A DNA stretch of 64,000 nucleotides from the NCBI GenBank assembly GCA_035644815.1, contig DASQNU010000240.1, forward strand, positions 60,344 to 124,343, given 5' to 3'. How positions within the stretch are numbered: the first letter of the stretch is position 1; each line of letters begins with the position of its first letter. Shown one piece after another: positions 60,256 to 64,000 of this stretch. Both the position numbers and the translations under genes were made by a program. Source of the DNA: Brevibacillus_F sp035644815 (GTDB lineage Bacteria > Bacillota > Bacilli > Brevibacillales > Brevibacillaceae). The notes beneath the pieces were generated by a model, which ran no database searches, had not been told where the DNA came from, and saw only the letters and a list, made by a program, of their open reading frames with translations.

Positions 60256-60677
60256 TCATTGAAAATTGCAGTCTTCATTCTCATTCAAATGATAGATTAG
60301 TTGCACAACGCCAGAGGAGAATGTTCTATTATCCACTATTTGTAAATTCAACCTCTGTTTTATGTCAATGAACAACGGTTTTCCTTCTCCCAAAATAACA
60401 GGGTGAACAAATAATCTAAATTCATCAACAAGCCCTAAATTGATAAAAGTTGTAATAAGACTAGCTCCACCATATAAACAGATGGCTTTACCAGGTTTAT
60501 TCTTTAATGTATTTACTTCTTCAAGAATATTATCATTTATATAAATCGTATCAATTTGATTTAAGAAATGAATAAACCCCATATCAGAGTCCGTCATGCA
60601 CCAATCAACTTCTCCATTTTTCCCTCAATAAAACCATCTAAAGTAACTGCTAAATCTAAAATAATTCTTCGTTTCAT
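60256..60677 (-). pseudogene. RibD C-terminal / dihydrofolate reductase-family protein with a -1 frameshift
   Basis: The start at 60677 has an AGGAG site and reads RRIILDLAVTLDGFIEGK, the family N-terminus. One base is then missing in the T-run 60617-60621 (plus strand); adding it gives IEGKNGEVDWCMTDSDMGF and continues through KPGKAICLYGGASLITTFINLGLVDEF and HPVILGEGKPLF to a stop at 60256. Restored length is about 141 residues, short for the family (about 175). The segment is more AT-rich than its surroundings, suggesting transfer. Mutation and homopolymer error cannot be told apart here. Confidence 0.82.
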
Positions 60678-61185
60678 GATCGGTTACTCCTTTCGTTGAA
60701 CTACCACCTATTGTAGACCTCAAATATGGCACTTTGTGTCATATTCATAACAGAAAGGGTATCTTATCAACTATGCTGCCGGTTACTCCAATAAATAAAG
60801 GAGCAGCTGCCGATGCATTCTGCTCCAAGGTTATTCCACTTTCGATCCCGTTGTTTGTCAAAGTACCAATTAAGGTAGGTTTCTGGTCCACAGATTTACT
60901 GCTTCCCATTTCTTTTCTCGACTCCATAATGTCTCCACAACTCATATATTTTCAAGAATAACCTCCCAGTAGAACTTTTGGACCTAGAAGTTCGTTTACG
61001 GAAGAGTTTATTCCGTTTATTATGAATTATCGATCTCCGTTCCTTCCATGATCGGAAAGTCTGGAGGGACACTACCGCGCTAGTCAACTCTACTTTCTGT
61101 TTATCTAATCATCCTACTATTCGATCCACTGTCTTGATCTCTTTAGAGGTACTGAAGGCATATGTTATCCATGCTTGGCACTTTA
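60678..61185. other. intergenic stretch with no supported gene
   Basis: About 500 AT-rich bp. Overlapping short frames exist on both strands near 60734-60961; none has a good start signal or recognised domain. The minus-strand frame at 60745-60945 (TLTNNGIESGITLEQNASA...) could be a remnant. Confidence 0.35.
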
Positions 61186-61566
61186 TTACGGGTTCTCATA
61201 GTTTTTTAACGGCATTCCTACATATTCTCGGAAGGAGCGGATCCGATCCTTCTCGAACTCGAAGACGACTGAAAGCTCATTGCTGTGAGGTCTACCGTTC
61301 AGCAGTCCTTCCGAGCGAAATACTACCATCCCGTGGCTCCCATTCTCTAGCTCGATCAACGGAGTGAGGTGCATTTGAAACACTGAGCGCTCAAACCTGA
61401 TTAATTCCTCGAATCGCTCTCGGCCTTGTTGCTTCTGATTCCACCCTTCCAGCGGGAGCGGAACGTAGAAATGAAAATCATCCGTAACCTTGCTAAGGAA
61501 ATCGACTGTATGCCCTGTTTCGAAAGCACGCCTAAAAGCATCAAACGCTTCATGGATTGTCATCAT
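61186..61566 (-). CDS. NTF2-like / SnoaL-type small protein
   Basis: Protein of 126 residues with the cone-shaped NTF2-like pattern: an N-terminal helix pair (IHEAFDAFRRAFETGHTVDFLSKVTDDFHFYVPL), ERFEELIRFERSVF, and paired strands (HGMVVFRSEGLLNGR, LSVVFEFEKDRIRSFREYVG). An AGGAGG-like site precedes the start. Members are isomerases, dehydratases or ligand-binding proteins; no function can be assigned. It is followed upstream by a DinB gene with a 61-bp gap. Confidence 0.8.
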   Translation of the reverse strand: MMTIHEAFDAFRRAFETGHTVDFLSKVTDDFHFYVPLPLEGWNQKQQGRERFEELIRFERSVFQMHLTPLIELENGSHGMVVFRSEGLLNGRPHSNELSVVFEFEKDRIRSFREYVGMPLKNYENP

Positions 61567-61627
61567 AACAAGCCTCCTAATTTTATAGTGTGATCCAGCT
61601 CACTTTATGCACCCGAGCGCAGGGTCT

Positions 61628-62092
61628 TCATTTGATGAGCTTAATCTGGCTTGATATAACTCCAAGGTGAAGCGCTTCATGAATCAATGCGAAATTAAAT
61701 AATTCACCGGCTGTAACGAATTGGAACGGACCCATTTCAAACGGCGATTGCAGCCTCTGTTCGAGCATTTCGGGTGTCAGTTCGGAAAGACCGGAAAGCT
61801 GTGATGCTAGCACCGCGATCAGTTCATCCTTCGATGGAGGCGTTACCGTCCAATCCGAGGGTTTCGTTCCGGAGTTGAACAGCGTCTCGTATTGAGCCGG
61901 AACGGCAGATTGGGAACCGAAGCTAAGTGATGCGTATTTATCCAACCAATAAACCATATGACCGATATTCCAGCGAACTGTATTATGGAAGCCCTCCGGT
62001 TGGATATCCATCTGTGACTCCGATACGCCCTGAAGCTGGCTAATGATGATCTGACGAAGCACTTTCCCCGTATTGATAATCGATTGTGCCAT
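61628..62092 (-). CDS. DinB-family protein
   Basis: Four-helix-bundle DinB/YfiT-like protein of 154 residues from the ATG at 62092 (AGGAGG site). The metal-binding His of the family are visible in TVRWNIGHMVYWLDK (about 47) and in FALIHEALHLGVISSQ near the end (HExxH-like spacing, about 136-140). Members are often thiol transferases or of unknown role. The adjacent NTF2-like gene on the same strand may be co-transcribed. Confidence 0.86.
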   Translation of the reverse strand: MAQSIINTGKVLRQIIISQLQGVSESQMDIQPEGFHNTVRWNIGHMVYWLDKYASLSFGSQSAVPAQYETLFNSGTKPSDWTVTPPSKDELIAVLASQLSGLSELTPEMLEQRLQSPFEMGPFQFVTAGELFNFALIHEALHLGVISSQIKLIK

Positions 62093-62116
62093 TATTGATC
62101 CTCCTGTTCTTTTCAC

Positions 62117-62678
62117 ACCTAAAGCTTACCTTTCAGATTGGCGATCTGACGAAGACCAAATATAAAAATCATGAAGGCTTACAGACAATTGCGACTCTCC
62201 ACATTAGCCGTCCTTTTCGCTCACCCTCATTCTTATTGGTAAGCTAAGTATAGACGGGTTGCTAATTGCACTCTTGAATGATATGTACATCTTTTTGTAC
62301 GATATGACCATCTTAGGTACAAACTCCCCCAAAAAATATCACAAAAATATGGAAATAGATCTCAATATTTATAGTGCTACAAGATGTCAAGACAGTTTTT
62401 TAAAATATGTAAGGTGTGAAATATTGCACATCGCTCTTTTTGGTTCCCCCAAGGGATCGATTGTTGATAAAACTGCAGTGGAAATAATGATATATATTTC
62501 CAGTACGTTGGTGTCCACAGATAGAGGACGTAGCCCAAGCGAAGCGCGGGAGAAAGCTTTTTCTATTGGGCAACCGTGTTGAAATAGAGGTCTCCCATCA
62601 GTGAAACATCTCCTTACAAAAACGTAGCAGTGTGTTGATATCCCCTGTCCGAATCGCTATGATCAGTGAAAGGAGGAG
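62117..62678. other. intergenic stretch with no supported gene
   Basis: About 560 bp. A plus-strand frame at 62259-62582 has AT-rich, low-complexity coding potential and no ribosome-binding site, so it is not called. Confidence 0.35.
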
Positions 62679-62867
62679 ATGCAACGCCTCATGATTTGGA
62701 CCGCGCAATCGCGGAGGCGCCAACGGCACTGAGGCTCGACGAAGACTTGGCTGGCCTTCGACTTCACCGACCCGCGCTGGCTGTTGCCCGCAGTGGAGGC
62801 GTAGATCGCCCAGAAGCCCGATTTTCGCGGCATCCGCTCGGAGTGGAGCCGTTTTATAATAAAATAG
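62679..62867 (+). pseudogene. decayed short coding sequence of unknown family
   Basis: After a strong AGGAGG-type site, an ATG at 62679 (and 62691) opens a frame with two in-frame stops (TGA at 62730, TAG at 62812) that nonetheless stays protein-like and GC-rich around them: TWLAFDFTDPRWLLPAVEA, stop, IAQKPDFRGIRSEWSRF. Both stops are one change from TGG. I do not recognise the family. Confidence 0.4.
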
Positions 62868-62947
62868 GTCTTGTTTTCAAGGAGGTAAAACATGGATTAC
62901 ATTTCATCGGAGAATCGGCGTTAAAGGTGAAACGATGGCCAAAAGAT

Positions 62948-63202
62948 ACCATAGCGGCGGGTTATCGTCATACCGTTGGGCTGAAATCGGACGGCACGGT
63001 GGCGGTTGTGGGTTAGAATAAGCGTGACCAGTGCGATGTAAGCGGCTGGCGCGGTATAGTGGCGGGTAGTCAGCATACCATCGGACTTAAATCGGACGGT
63101 ACTGTTGCGGCTGTGGGTTGGAATGAGCATGGCCAATGCAATGTAAGTGGCTGGCGTGACATCCAACACTTTTCTTCTTTCAGAATTTCCAGTACGATTT
63201 GA
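62948..63202 (+). pseudogene. remnant of an RCC1-repeat protein gene
   Basis: Two tandem RCC1-type repeats of 35 residues (105 bp): IAAGYRHTVGLKSDGTVAVVG then QCDVSGWRG, and IVAGSQHTIGLKSDGTVAAVG then WNEHGQCNVSGWRD. An in-frame TAG at 63014-63016 replaces the Trp codon found at the same place in repeat 2. Intact members have many repeats forming a beta-propeller; here only two remain, with no clean start, and the frame ends at TGA 63200-63202. Confidence 0.75.
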
Positions 63203-63297
63203 GCTTTTTTCTCAGGTGTACACTTTCTCTGCTGGTCGTCTTAAAACTAAGAAACTCCTTTTTTACTGTCTAGTTTCTACATAGCATTATAAATGAA

Positions 63298-64000
63298 TCA
63301 TAAAGACCAGTATTCCTTTGGAGATAATCCTGTTATACGTTTAAAATGGCGATTCATATGACTTTGGTCGGCAAACCCAAGAGTAGCTGCTACTTCTCCT
63401 ATTGTAAATTCTCGGGATCTAATTAACGATTTTGCCTTATCAATTCTAAGGCGGATAAAGTATTGATAAGGACTAAAGCCCGTCGTTTGTTTAAACAATC
63501 TAACCAAATGAGTTTGGCTTATATTAGCCTCTGCGGCCAATTCTTTCAGACAAATATCTCGATCCAAATGAACATGCATGTATTCTATAACTCTAGATAA
63601 TTGCTGTTCCGATAAATTTCTAGATACGATCAGGGGCTTTTGAGGTTTTGTTTGGAACATTTCTAAGAGGTGAAATGCCAGGAGATTGGACAAAGAGTCA
63701 AGATACAGCTTCCCCCTTGCTCCATTGCTATTGATTTCGTCAAACAACCATTGACTTAATTGAAATACTCTCGAATCAAACATTCCGAGCTTGTTATTCA
63801 AATCACTAGCTGATAAATTGACTTCAGCTTGATTTGCAGTTTGCTGTACCAAGGAATGGGATAACATAATGCAGCTATAAGAAGCCTCTACCTGCTCCCA
63901 TCTGAAGTAGTGAAAATTGCCCGGTAAGTAGAAATCGATATCCCCGGTCTTCTTCACTCTTTCATGATCAGAACCTTCGAAGCGGGATACTGCCCTAAAT
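63298..64000 (-). CDS. AraC-family transcriptional regulator (cut by right window edge)
   Basis: The frame is open from the stop at 63298 to the right edge, so the N-terminus is missing. The visible 234 residues include part of a cupin-like sensor domain (DIDFYLPGNFHYFRWEQVEASY) and the C-terminal AraC domain with two HTHs: ICLKELAAEANISQTHLVRLFKQTTGFSPYQYFIRLR and FTIGEVAATLGFADQSHMNRHFKRITGLSPKEYW. An internal GTG at 63957 has no good ribosome-binding site, which argues that the start lies beyond the window. Its target is not visible. Confidence 0.88.
   Translation of the reverse strand, partial: FRAVSRFEGSDHERVKKTGDIDFYLPGNFHYFRWEQVEASYSCIMLSHSLVQQTANQAEVNLSASDLNNKLGMFDSRVFQLSQWLFDEINSNGARGKLYLDSLSNLLAFHLLEMFQTKPQKPLIVSRNLSEQQLSRVIEYMHVHLDRDICLKELAAEANISQTHLVRLFKQTTGFSPYQYFIRLRIDKAKSLIRSREFTIGEVAATLGFADQSHMNRHFKRITGLSPKEYWSL

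Noticed and set aside
60068..60259. A 63-codon minus-strand frame as a gene
   Set aside because: There is no ribosome-binding site or recognised domain, and it sits in an apparently decayed region; recorded only in the intergenic note.

Overview
The window reads as a chromosomal stretch of a low-to-mid GC, Gram-positive, spore-former-type Bacillota, most likely Paenibacillaceae and probably Brevibacillus. The basis is strong AGGAGG-type ribosome-binding sites, TTGACA/TATAAT promoters, many CcpA-type cre boxes, MetNIQ lipoproteins and gene orders like those of Bacillus. The genus is inference. Nearly all of it is accessory catabolism, built as long single-strand operons, each with its own transporter and regulator. 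No rRNA, tRNA, CRISPR array, intact insertion sequence or prophage was seen.

Region 1 (1-11.4 kb) is an organosulfur salvage locus. One minus-strand operon runs from the promoter at 8506-8534 off the left edge: glutaredoxin-like protein, MetN-MetI-MetQ, a large flavin monooxygenase, an M20 deacylase, a second MetN-MetI-MetQ and a GNAT acetyltransferase. A divergent small flavin monooxygenase and a second large one flank it. The set matches the Bacillus subtilis logic for S-alkyl-cysteine use (N-acetylate, oxidatively dealkylate, deacetylate), but with two MetNIQ importers. All three transcription units begin with a leader holding a rho-independent terminator and an overlapping small hairpin of constant architecture and covarying stems. 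This looks like an undescribed attenuation element.

Region 2 (11.5-16.6 kb) has a TetR regulator, a VOC protein with an AcrR-type operator inside its promoter, an M29 aminopeptidase, a FAD amine/amino-acid oxidase-type enzyme and a secreted esterase. Region 3 (16.6-23.8 kb) is a LysR-headed operon of unusual composition: citrate synthase/citryl-CoA lyase-like protein, ThDP enzyme, CoA-acylating aldehyde dehydrogenase, TIM-barrel isomerase and a type II dehydroquinase-like protein, with a divergent shikimate kinase. Region 4 (23.9-29.4 kb) is a TRAP transporter, Zn alcohol dehydrogenase and LacI operon. It carries two copies of a 16-bp palindrome that also sits upstream of the secreted esterase, suggesting one LacI regulon.

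Region 5 (29.5-37.1 kb) is the uncharacterised DUF4310/DUF4311/DUF4312/SFCGS membrane system with a DgaE-like PLP enzyme, a DgaF-like aldolase, an amidohydrolase, a small PRD protein and a BglG/MtlR-type activator. Region 6 (37.2-50.6 kb) is a hexuronate operon (uxaA-uxaB-uxaC-uxuA-SDR) with its own TRAP transporter and a YesMN-like two-component system, next to a frameshifted acetyltransferase.

Region 7 (50.6-59.7 kb) has a tandemly duplicated PBP4-type D,D-carboxypeptidase, a secreted amidohydrolase, and an AtoE short-chain fatty acid transporter. AtoE has a clear sigma-54 promoter, a cre box in its leader and an AtoS/AtoC-like pair just upstream. Region 8 (59.7-64 kb) is decayed and AT-rich in part: a frameshifted RibD-C protein, small NTF2-like and DinB proteins, a decayed RCC1-repeat gene, and an AraC regulator cut by the right edge.
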